In this document: positions 25,865-33,108 of the stretch, one piece after another
Layout: every line of letters starts with the position of its first letter
Numbering within the stretch: position 1 is the stretch's first letter
Source: Thermoplasmata archaeon
Lineage (GTDB): Archaea > Thermoplasmatota > DTKX01 > JAHFTX01
DNA length: 64,000 nucleotides
NCBI GenBank assembly: GCA_023265395.1
Contig: JAHFTX010000005.1
Coordinates: 37,808 to 101,807, forward strand
Reading direction: 5' to 3'
Translations under genes and position numbers: made by a program
The notes under the pieces: generated by a model
Told to the model about the DNA's origin: nothing
Seen by the model: the letters and a program-made list of their open reading frames with translations, nothing else
Databases searched by the model: none

Positions 25865-28800
25865 TTACTGACCGCCCGCCTGGGCGTCCATCTCCTCGAA
25901 GGACTCGCCGACCTTCCCAAGGTAGGTGTCGACCTTCTCCTGCTGACCCTTGCGGGCGAAGAAGGTCGCCATGCGCAGGTAGTTGCGGACCTTCTTGACG
26001 TCCCAGCCGGCTGCCTCGTAGGCGTCGGCCTTGGCGCCAAGGGCGTCGAGGTCCGATTGCAGCGTCGGGTCCAGGGGCGGCTCGGCCGCACTCGTCGGTG
26101 CTGCGACGACCTGCTGGCCTGCCATCGCCGCGGCGTAGGTGGGATCGGACATCGTCGGCGGCAGCGCCATGAGCATCGGCACCCCGCCTTGGGCGGCAAG
26201 GCCCCCGCCCAAGGGCGCCAATGCGCCCACACCGGGGGCACCTGGCAGGGTGAGCGGCACGGCAGGTCCGCTGGCGCCATAGGTCGGACCCATCGTCGGG
26301 ACCGACGAGAGCACCACGGGCGGGCGGTTGCGGGCGCGCTTGAGCTTGACCTCGGCGGCACGCACCCGGCGCGACGCGTGGCCGTAGGCGACGGCCATGC
26401 CCGCAGCGACCACGAGCAGCAGCAAGACCCCATAGAGGTCCTGCAGCGAGGTGACGACGCGGTTGGCCGACTCCTGGGCTCCATCGACGAAGCTGGTCGT
26501 CGCCTCGCGTCGCTCGACCTCCGCCGAGGTGCTGGCCTCGTTGCCCACCGTGTCGGTGGCGGAGACCTCGATGCGGTTGTCCCCGAGCGCCAGTGGCACC
26601 TCGGCCGAGAAGCGTCCCAGTGCGTCGACGTCGGCGCGCTGGTCGGCGACGGTGACCGTGGCGCCGGGCTCGGCGCGGCCCTTGATCGTCACGTGCTCCT
26701 TCTTGGTGGTCGGTTCGGTGTGGTCGAGACTCAGCTGCATGACGCTGTCGCGCACCACCGAGGTGGTCAGCGAGCGCACGTTGCCAGCGGGGTCACGGGC
26801 GCTGAGGGTGAGCAGGTTCTCACCTTCGAGGAGTGCGACGGAGGTGGTGAACTCCCCGTCAGCGAAGATCACCTTGCCGTTGACCTGCAACGTCGCGCCC
26901 GGTTCGGAGGAGCCCATCAGCTCCACCGAGGAGGCGGAGGTGACGTAGCCAGGCGCGGGGGAGGTGACCTCGAGCCTTGGCGCGAGCGTGTCGAGGGTCA
27001 CCGAGGTGGTGCGGCTGAAGGGGTTGCCGTTCTCGTCGTAGGCGGTGACCGTGATCACGTTGAGCCCCTCCTTGAGACCGACCTGCGTGCGGTAGCTCCC
27101 CACGCCGGGGTTGTAGGAGGTGACCTCGAGGCCGTTGATCACCAGCGAGCGCGCATCGGTGGTGCCCGCGACGCTGATGCGGCGGTCCCCGGTGAGCGTG
27201 TCGGGGGCGGGCGAGTCGATCGTCAGGGCCGGTGCGGTCAGGTCGACGAGCACCGACAACGTCAGGTCGGCCTCGTTACCGGCGAGGTCGACGGCGTGGA
27301 TCTGGACCTGGTTCTCCCCCTCGGTGAGCCCCTGGACCGTCCCGACGAAGGAGGTCCCGATGACCTCGACGGGCTGCCCGTTGAGGGTCACGACGCTGTT
27401 GCGGTCGACGCGGCCTTGCACCTCGAGCGAGCTGCTGCCGCTGACAGAGCCCGGGCTGGGGGTGAAGACCACGATCTCCGGGGCGGAGAAGTCACCTTGC
27501 AACTCGATGGTCCGCTGCGCCGTGTTTCCAGCGGCATCACGTAGCACGAGGCTGAAGGAGTTGGTCCCCTCACCGATCGGTTCCTCGATCGAGAAGGAGC
27601 CATCCGATTGCAGCGGGACGAGCTGGCCGTTGACCTTGAGGGTCGAACCGACCTCACCCGCGCCTGCGAGCAGGATGGTGGGGGCGCCGGTCAAGGAGCC
27701 ATCCGTGGGGCCGTCGATGGTCAGGGACGGGGGGGTGATGTCCTTGATGACGGTGAGTTCGGCCGGTGCGACGTTGCTGTAGAGGTCAGCTGCGGTGATG
27801 AGGATGGTGTTGGCGCCCTCCAGCGGGAGGGGAAGGGTCAGTTCGAACATCCCGAAGCGGTCGACCTGGGTGGAGAAGCCGCCGATGTTGAGGGCGACAC
27901 CGAGGTCGGTCTGGCCCCGGACGAGGACCTCGTTGCCGTTGGTGACCATGCCGTCGACCGGACTGGTGATCAGCAGGTTCGGCGGGAGGTTGTCGAGGTA
28001 GACGGTCACCTCGTCGTCACCGGTCAGTTCGAGGGTCGCGACGCCCTGTCGGACCCCCTTGATCACCGTCACCTCGTAGGGCGTGAACGTCTTGTCCCCC
28101 GAGGCGTCGGCGTACCGCTGCTTGAGCAGGACATCGTGGATCCATCCGTCCCCATCGGTGGTGGGCACATCCAGCTTCTGACCGCCCATGGTGTCGGTGA
28201 AGATGATTGTGGCGCCGCTGACGGGACTCGAGTCGCTCTCCCAACGGGCCTCGACGGAAGCGAGGAATGAGTTCTCGAAGTACCCGTTGCCGGCGGCGGT
28301 GATCTTGCCGATGATGTTGCTCTTGGAGGACACCACGATGTTGTAGAGGTAGAGGTCGACCCCATTGCCGGTGATGACGTTGTCGTTGAGGTCGAGCTGT
28401 GAAGGGGGGTTGACCCAGTCGTAGGAGTAGATCCCATTGCCCTCGTTGTTGACGATGGTGTTGGCGTTGATGTGCGTCTTGGCGGGGTTGGGGTAGGTGA
28501 CGTACATCAGGTATTGGTTGTTCTGCCCGTTGTCGACGGCACTGTTGCCTTCGAAGAACAGTTCAGGGCCGTTGGGGGAGCTGTACAGGTAGTTGTACAG
28601 GATCCGGTAGCGGTTGTCGATGAAGAGGTTGTCCCGGATGATGATCTGGACATTGAGCGCGTTCACGTTGTACCCGTAGATCTGGATACCGTAGTAGCTC
28701 TTCGAGAACAGGTTGTCCGTGATGATGATGTCCTCGGTGCCGGGCCAGCTGAGGCCCCAGGCGTAGACATAGACGAGGTAGTACTGTGCGGAGATGACGT

Positions 28801-29251
28801 TGTTGTGGATCTCGACGTCTTGGCTCTGCAGGTAGATCTGGTAGACGTTGACGATGTTCGAGTCATAGATCCGCGCGTGGCTGCCCTGATAGAGGTAGAG
28901 GTACCAGTAGGTTCCGCCGGTGCGCTGGAGCGTCGCATTCTTGATGATGAGGGTCCCGCCATTGTTGACCCGAATCTGATAGGCGCTGGTGAAGGTCACC
29001 GACGCGCCGTCGAGGGTGACCGAGGCCGTGCCACCGACGATCAGGTTGCCCGTGACGGTGTTGCCCTGGTCGAAGACGTAGGTGCCACTGACGTAGTTGA
29101 AACCGCCCGCAGGGACCTGCAGGGCCGACGCCTCGGCTGCCAGGATACCGATGCCGATGAAGGCCAGTGCTAGCGCTAGCAACAGCAAGACGGTGCGGGT
29201 CAGCGGGAAAGCTCGCACCGTTGGTTGCTCAGACTCGTCGGATTGTCGCAT
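25865..29251 (-). CDS. Tyr-rich beta-helix/Ig surface protein with cytoplasmic helical tail (paralogue B)
   Basis: 1128 residues with the same order as its downstream neighbour: signal peptide with TVLLLLALALAFIGIGILA, Tyr/Asn-rich beta-helix (about 40-330), Ig-like modules, TM helix at 938-960, linker and helical tail. The beta-helix and first Ig modules have diverged from paralogue A, but the last 497 or so codons are nearly identical. The final residues differ (AQAGGQ here, AQAQE in A). ATG 29251 follows GAGGT with 7-nt spacing. Probable role: repeated display of variable heads on a conserved stalk and tail. Confidence 0.86.
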   Translation of the reverse strand: MRQSDESEQPTVRAFPLTRTVLLLLALALAFIGIGILAAEASALQVPAGGFNYVSGTYVFDQGNTVTGNLIVGGTASVTLDGASVTFTSAYQIRVNNGGTLIIKNATLQRTGGTYWYLYLYQGSHARIYDSNIVNVYQIYLQSQDVEIHNNVISAQYYLVYVYAWGLSWPGTEDIIITDNLFSKSYYGIQIYGYNVNALNVQIIIRDNLFIDNRYRILYNYLYSSPNGPELFFEGNSAVDNGQNNQYLMYVTYPNPAKTHINANTIVNNEGNGIYSYDWVNPPSQLDLNDNVITGNGVDLYLYNIVVSSKSNIIGKITAAGNGYFENSFLASVEARWESDSSPVSGATIIFTDTMGGQKLDVPTTDGDGWIHDVLLKQRYADASGDKTFTPYEVTVIKGVRQGVATLELTGDDEVTVYLDNLPPNLLITSPVDGMVTNGNEVLVRGQTDLGVALNIGGFSTQVDRFGMFELTLPLPLEGANTILITAADLYSNVAPAELTVIKDITPPSLTIDGPTDGSLTGAPTILLAGAGEVGSTLKVNGQLVPLQSDGSFSIEEPIGEGTNSFSLVLRDAAGNTAQRTIELQGDFSAPEIVVFTPSPGSVSGSSSLEVQGRVDRNSVVTLNGQPVEVIGTSFVGTVQGLTEGENQVQIHAVDLAGNEADLTLSVLVDLTAPALTIDSPAPDTLTGDRRISVAGTTDARSLVINGLEVTSYNPGVGSYRTQVGLKEGLNVITVTAYDENGNPFSRTTSVTLDTLAPRLEVTSPAPGYVTSASSVELMGSSEPGATLQVNGKVIFADGEFTTSVALLEGENLLTLSARDPAGNVRSLTTSVVRDSVMQLSLDHTEPTTKKEHVTIKGRAEPGATVTVADQRADVDALGRFSAEVPLALGDNRIEVSATDTVGNEASTSAEVERREATTSFVDGAQESANRVVTSLQDLYGVLLLLVVAAGMAVAYGHASRRVRAAEVKLKRARNRPPVVLSSVPTMGPTYGASGPAVPLTLPGAPGVGALAPLGGGLAAQGGVPMLMALPPTMSDPTYAAAMAGQQVVAAPTSAAEPPLDPTLQSDLDALGAKADAYEAAGWDVKKVRNYLRMATFFARKGQQEKVDTYLGKVGESFEEMDAQAGGQ
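25878..27368 (-). repeat. Direct-repeat copy 2 (about 1.5 kb, near-identical to 22322-23812)
   Basis: Partner of the copy at 22322-23812. It covers the last Ig modules, TM helix and cytoplasmic tail of paralogue B. No terminal inverted repeats, transposase or target-site duplications were seen at its edges. Confidence 0.9.
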
Positions 29252-29412
29252 GGCCAGACCTCAGGACGGGAATGCCCCTCCAGCATCGAACAAGGGTCTT
29301 CGCGGATTAACCCCCTTGGTGCGCTCGTCGATGAGGCCGCCTCGAAAGCCCCCAACTACCAAGAAACGGGTAGATAGCCCTCAGACCGCGGCGAGGCGCG
29401 GGCCGGGGGGTC

Positions 29413-30093
29413 TCATTCGTGCAGGACGTACCCAAAGAGGAGCAAGCCCAAGGCGAGGTAGACCGCTGTCGCCGCGGTAAGCGAACCAAGAGCCTGGACG
29501 GGACCGGCAGGGGCCGCCCCGATGATCGCTTCGGTGGCCTCGATGCCGGGAAGGACCACTGAGTAGAGCGCTGCGGGCACCAACAGCACGAAGGTCACCA
29601 CTTGACGGCCGGAGGTCTGTGCGGCGACCGCGCTGACGACCGTCCCCAGTGCCGCCATCGCCACCGCACCGATGACCAGTGGCACCAGGACGTAGGAGAG
29701 CGAGACGGCGGGGCGGAACTCCAAGAAGACCACCATCAGCACCAACGACTCGACGGCCGCGAGCACCAGGAGCACAAGATTCGCCAGCACCTTGCCAGCG
29801 AAGATCTCGCCCTCATCGACCGGAGCGAGCCCAAGGAGGTCGATGGTCCCCTCGTCGACCTCGCGACCAAAGGAGCGTTGCACCGCGACGACGGCGGCGA
29901 TCATCAGCGACACCCACAGCACTCCGGGTGTCAGGGCCAGCAGGAGCGCCTCGCGTTCTTGGGGGTCCTCCTTGAGACTGATCGCGAACGAGAGCGACAG
30001 CACGATGAGCACCTGGACCACCAACAAGGCGCCCAGCGCGCCCCGACTGCGCGCCTCGGCGCGCAGGTCCTTGGCGGCGATCGCGACGATCAC
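29413..30093 (-). CDS. ccmB: Cytochrome c maturation ABC transporter permease CcmB
   Basis: The 226-residue, roughly six-helix membrane protein matches CcmB in length and pattern. It has a cytoplasmic N-terminus KDLRAEARSRGALG, a long first helix, and the loop QRSFGREVDEGTIDLL, which is highly typical of CcmB. With CcmA it forms the transporter that releases holo-CcmE from CcmC. Its ATG overlaps the ccmA stop by four bases, so they are translationally coupled. Confidence 0.92.
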   Translation of the reverse strand: MIVAIAAKDLRAEARSRGALGALLVVQVLIVLSLSFAISLKEDPQEREALLLALTPGVLWVSLMIAAVVAVQRSFGREVDEGTIDLLGLAPVDEGEIFAGKVLANLVLLVLAAVESLVLMVVFLEFRPAVSLSYVLVPLVIGAVAMAALGTVVSAVAAQTSGRQVVTFVLLVPAALYSVVLPGIEATEAIIGAAPAGPVQALGSLTAATAVYLALGLLLFGYVLHE

Positions 30094-30833
30094 GCTGCCG
30101 ATGCACTCCCCTCCTGTGCAAGCAGGCGCCGGATCGCCCCAGGTCGGGCTGGAGAGAGCAGTCCCAGCGGATCCCCACTCCGGAGCACCAAGGCGGCGGT
30201 CGCCACGGAGCAGGAAAGCTCGATGTCATGCGCCGAGAGGATGGTGATTCCGCCACCCTGGGCGTGCTCCTTGAGGAGTTCGACCAGCTCGCTGCGTCCC
30301 TGCTCGTCGAGGTTGGAGAGGGGTTCGTCGAGGACGAGCACCGACGGTTGCGGCAACAAGGCCCGGACGAGGTCGAGCCGTTGCTGCATCCCGCGGCTGA
30401 GCGTGCGCACCAGCGAATCGCGCCGCAGTGGTAGCCCCAGCCGTTCGAGCAACGCCATGGCCCGCGGCTCCCACTGCGGATCTAGGAGACCGAACAGCCT
30501 CGCGCAGAAGGAGAGGTTCTCCCACGCCGTCAGGTCCCCGTAGAGCAACGGACGATGACCGACATACCCCAGCGACCGACGGATGGTGCGGAGCTCCTCG
30601 CCATACCAGGCGCTTGGCCTGCGCGGGCCTTGGGAGGCGAGGCCACGGTACTCGACGGTCCCCACCGATGGAGGCAGCAATGTCGCAAGCATTCGTGCCA
30701 AGGTCGTCTTGCCCGCACCGTTGGGCCCGGCAAGCAGGAGCACCGCGCCCCCATCGAGGTGCAGGTCCATGGGGCGGACGGCCCAGCGATGCCCGAAGCG
30801 ACGGCCGGCCCCCCGCAGATCCAGTTCGACCAT
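30090..30833 (-). CDS. ccmA: Cytochrome c maturation ABC transporter ATPase CcmA
   Basis: 247-residue ABC ATPase. Walker A is GPNGAGKTT, the signature motif is LSRGMQQR, Walker B is VLVLDEPLSNLD, and the switch His is in LSAHD. The compact length, and position between ccmE and ccmB, identify CcmA among ABC ATPases. ATG 30833 (MVELDLRG) is chosen; the open frame continues to 30881 without homology. AGGAG lies 11 nt upstream. It powers release of heme-loaded CcmE at the membrane. Confidence 0.9.
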   Translation of the reverse strand: MVELDLRGAGRRFGHRWAVRPMDLHLDGGAVLLLAGPNGAGKTTLARMLATLLPPSVGTVEYRGLASQGPRRPSAWYGEELRTIRRSLGYVGHRPLLYGDLTAWENLSFCARLFGLLDPQWEPRAMALLERLGLPLRRDSLVRTLSRGMQQRLDLVRALLPQPSVLVLDEPLSNLDEQGRSELVELLKEHAQGGGITILSAHDIELSCSVATAALVLRSGDPLGLLSPARPGAIRRLLAQEGSASAA

Positions 30834-30899
30834 CCCTGCTGTGCTCCTGGTTGGCTGATGACCACGGCGGAAGGGCACCACGCGCTGCGCAGATGGGCC

Positions 30900-31415
30900 C
30901 TACCGCTCGGGTTGGTCCTTGGAGGGGTCGTAGCGGCTGGGGCAGCCCACGAGGATGTCCGAGGCGATGATGACGCCCCGCTCGTCGATGGTGCCTTTGA
31001 CCACGACGACCTTGCCCTCACCAAAGGTCTCGGGCATCGCCTTGAGGTACTCGACGCGCACGGCGTTCCCCTGCGGATCGGTGACGAGGAAGCTCGTCAC
31101 CCCGCCTTGCGCTACCACCGAGTTTGGCTGGACAGTCCCCTTGACCTCGACCTGAGCGCCGACGTACTTCGAGGGGTCCTTGGCGATGGCTTCAGGGGCC
31201 AGGTAGGTGCTCGAGGAGACCGAGTAGGCGCCCAGGGCCAGCACGCCCAGCAGCAGCACCGCCGCCAACATCAGTCGACGCGCACGCCGCCCGGAAGCGC
31301 CACCGACGATCGGGCGACGAGGCAGGGTCGAAGCGATACGGGGGTCGGCCCGCACCTCGGTCAGCAGCACCGATGGGCGCACCCTGGCACGATGGGCCGT
31401 CGTCCTGGTGCCCAT
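30900..31415 (-). CDS. ccmE: Heme chaperone CcmE, CxxxY variant
   Basis: 171 residues: a basic N-terminal segment, one TM anchor (LMLAAVLLLGVLALGAYSV) and an extracytoplasmic OB-fold domain with VEVKGTVQPNS, VVVKGTI and GVIIASDILVGCPSRY. The heme attachment site is C-x-x-x-Y (CPSRY) instead of the H-x-x-x-Y of most bacteria. This is the known variant of archaea and some Deltaproteobacteria. ATG 31415 lies 4 bp after the ccmD-like stop. It carries heme from CcmC toward the cytochrome c synthetase, which is not in this window. Confidence 0.93.
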   Translation of the reverse strand: MGTRTTAHRARVRPSVLLTEVRADPRIASTLPRRPIVGGASGRRARRLMLAAVLLLGVLALGAYSVSSSTYLAPEAIAKDPSKYVGAQVEVKGTVQPNSVVAQGGVTSFLVTDPQGNAVRVEYLKAMPETFGEGKVVVVKGTIDERGVIIASDILVGCPSRYDPSKDQPER

Positions 31416-31419
31416 AGGC

Positions 31420-31611
31420 CTACTCCTCCTCGAACAATCGCGTCGAGGGCGGCGGTGGACCACGCGAGCGGTGGCCCACCGCCCGTTCCAAGCGTGCGAC
31501 GTCGGCGCGCAACCCCGCCTCGAGGCGGTGGAGATAGACCAAGTAGCCCAGGAGCACCACCAGGGCGACCGCCAAAGCGGCGTAGAGCGATACCAGACCA
31601 CCGTCGGCCAT
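31420..31611 (-). CDS. ccmD: CcmD-like small membrane protein
   Basis: The 63-residue protein has one TM helix (SLYAALAVALVVLLGYLVYL) followed by a charged cytoplasmic helix and an acidic end FEEE. Sequence is poorly conserved in CcmD, so the call rests on size, topology and position between ccmC and ccmE. The ATG overlaps the ccmC stop (TGATG). CcmD helps release holo-CcmE from CcmC. Confidence 0.8.
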   Translation of the reverse strand: MADGGLVSLYAALAVALVVLLGYLVYLHRLEAGLRADVARLERAVGHRSRGPPPPSTRLFEEE

Positions 31612-32333
31612 CAGCGGGCCTCCGCGCGGTCTCGCAAGTCTTCGATGGTTATTTCCAGCTGCTTGAGGTCGAGCCGGTGCAGCAGCAGCACGAGGTAGAG
31701 CAGCGTCATCAACACCACACCGACGAGCAGGGTCTGGCTGACCTCGGCGGCCAGCCCACCCGAAGAAGGATTCGCGATCGGGTTGGGATGCAACGACTCG
31801 AGGTAGCGGCTCGCCCCGAAGCTCAGCGGGACCAGAGCGAAACCAATCACGCCCAACACCGCCGACAAACGCGCCTCGTCCTCCTGCACGCGCACCCCGG
31901 TGCGTGCGACGAGGTACCCGAGGTAGAACAGCCACAAGACGAAGGTGATCGTCAGCTTGGCATCCTCCCAGCGCCAGTAGACCCCCCACTCCTCCCGCGC
32001 CCAGAGCGTCGGGGTGATCAGGGCGATGGTGCCCAAGACCATACCCACCTCCGCGCTGCAGCCGGCGACCGCATCGGCGCGCGGGTCGCGACTCCGCAGG
32101 TACCACACGCTGGCCGAGAAGGTGATCCCAAAGGCCAGGTACATCGCCCAGGCCGCAGGCACGTGCAGGTAGAATATCCGCTGGGCATGCTCAGAGGTGA
32201 AATTGTCCACCCGTGGCGCCCAGAGGATCGCCATGTAGGCCCACAGGTAGGCGACGCACACCGTGACAACGAGCAGGACGCGGCGTGCCCATCCCACTCC
32301 GGCGCTCCGGCGCCCTGCCGCCACGGGTGCCAC
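31611..32333 (-). CDS. ccmC: Heme handling protein CcmC
   Basis: About 240 residues and six TM helices. The tryptophan-rich heme-handling motif is EEWGVYWRWEDAKLT, and external His residues flank it (FYLHVPAAW and HPNP). CcmC loads heme on CcmE. The GTG at 32333 is proposed because an AGCTTTAAGG TATA box (32357-32366) lies about 28 nt upstream, making it leaderless. A GTG at 32375 is in frame but would place the TATA box within the gene. First gene of ccmC-D-E-A-B. Confidence 0.9.
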   Translation of the reverse strand: MAPVAAGRRSAGVGWARRVLLVVTVCVAYLWAYMAILWAPRVDNFTSEHAQRIFYLHVPAAWAMYLAFGITFSASVWYLRSRDPRADAVAGCSAEVGMVLGTIALITPTLWAREEWGVYWRWEDAKLTITFVLWLFYLGYLVARTGVRVQEDEARLSAVLGVIGFALVPLSFGASRYLESLHPNPIANPSSGGLAAEVSQTLLVGVVLMTLLYLVLLLHRLDLKQLEITIEDLRDRAEAR

Positions 32334-32356
32334 CGTCGAGGACGAACGCTCAGGGG

Positions 32357-32366
32357 CCTTAAAGCT
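32357..32366 (-). promoter_or_regulatory. TATA box of the ccm operon
   Basis: The minus strand reads AGCTTTAAGG. Its distance to the GTG at 32333 fits a leaderless ccmC message. No other promoter-like element was seen before ccmB, so the five ccm genes are probably one transcript. Confidence 0.55.
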
Positions 32367-32583
32367 CCCTCCCACGAGACGGTCGGGGACGCCACCGGAC
32401 GCGGCCTCACGAGCGTCGGCTGCCCCTTACCACCCCGCGACGCTCCTGGAGGAACCGGCGTCGAGCGCGTGAGTCCGAGGGGGCCTTTCGAAGCACCTTC
32501 GCATGGCCAGGGCAGGATTGCACAACCTTTGCACGAGGAGCTCACGACCCACCGCGGACCCTTCGGTCGTGAGGCGCGGTGAC

Positions 32584-32593
32584 AAAGTATAAG
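32584..32593 (+). promoter_or_regulatory. TATA box of the DUF6015-like gene
   Basis: AAAGTATAAG predicts initiation near 32615 and a leader of about 45 nt before the GTG at 32661. Confidence 0.65.
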
Positions 32594-32660
32594 CCCCGCC
32601 CCCTCGTAGGTTTGACCGTCCCGCTCTGGGACGGGGGTTGGAAGGCTGGAAGACTTCAAC

Positions 32661-33047
32661 GTGCTCGCCGTCGAGGCGCTGACCGAAGCAATCTGCAACT
32701 CGCGGGATCACCAGGGGATCGATCCGGAGGCCGCCACAGCGATGGCGATGCACGTGCTCAACTTCTTCGGGTTCAACGACCGCATCATCGACAACGTCCT
32801 CGAGCCCGAGGACCGCGATGCGTTCTACATGCTCGAGGACAGCGGCCTGCTGGTGACCGAACGCGAGGAGACGACGCTCTACGACGGTCGCGAATGGCGC
32901 ATCCACTACTGGCTGTTCCGCCGTGACCGAATCCGCGAGCTCATCGCCGACGCTGCCCTGAGCACGGCCGCCTCCTCGGGTGATGCCGACTCCGTCTACA
33001 CGGACATCCCCGACGAAGTCTGGAGCCGCGTCAGTAGCGAGTTCTAG
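32661..33047 (+). CDS. DUF6015-like small acidic protein
   Basis: 128 residues, mostly helical with a winged-helix-like end. The central block GFNDRIIDNVLEPEDRDAFY, then REETTLYDGREWRIHYW, is the part I associate with a Thermoplasmatota family annotated DUF6015; this is from memory and not verified. No catalytic motif is visible. The start is the GTG at 32661, because no in-frame ATG exists between the TATA box and the conserved region. It lies 61 bp upstream of the helicase gene on the same strand and may be co-transcribed with it. Confidence 0.75.
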   Translation: MLAVEALTEAICNSRDHQGIDPEAATAMAMHVLNFFGFNDRIIDNVLEPEDRDAFYMLEDSGLLVTEREETTLYDGREWRIHYWLFRRDRIRELIADAALSTAASSGDADSVYTDIPDEVWSRVSSEF

Positions 33048-33108
33048 CTCGGAAGGCCTGCTCGACACTCTCGGTTCGCCCTCCGCCGGGCTCAAGCCCT
33101 GCAACGGC

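Larger units (their letters stand above)
32334..32660. other. Divergent promoter region (327 bp)
   Basis: No gene was seen. It holds the ccmC TATA box (32357-32366, minus) and a strong plus-strand TATA box at 32584-32593 for the DUF6015-like gene. The stretch between is GC-rich, with no clear repeat or RNA fold. Confidence 0.6.

Noticed and set aside
22312..29251. Mobile element as cause of the 1.5-kb direct repeat
   Set aside because: No transposase, terminal inverted repeats or target duplications; the repeat follows the gene structure, which favours duplication with gene conversion.
30834..30881. Upstream ATG (30881) as the ccmA start
   Set aside because: The extra 16 residues do not match CcmA, and AGGAG precedes the ATG at 30833.
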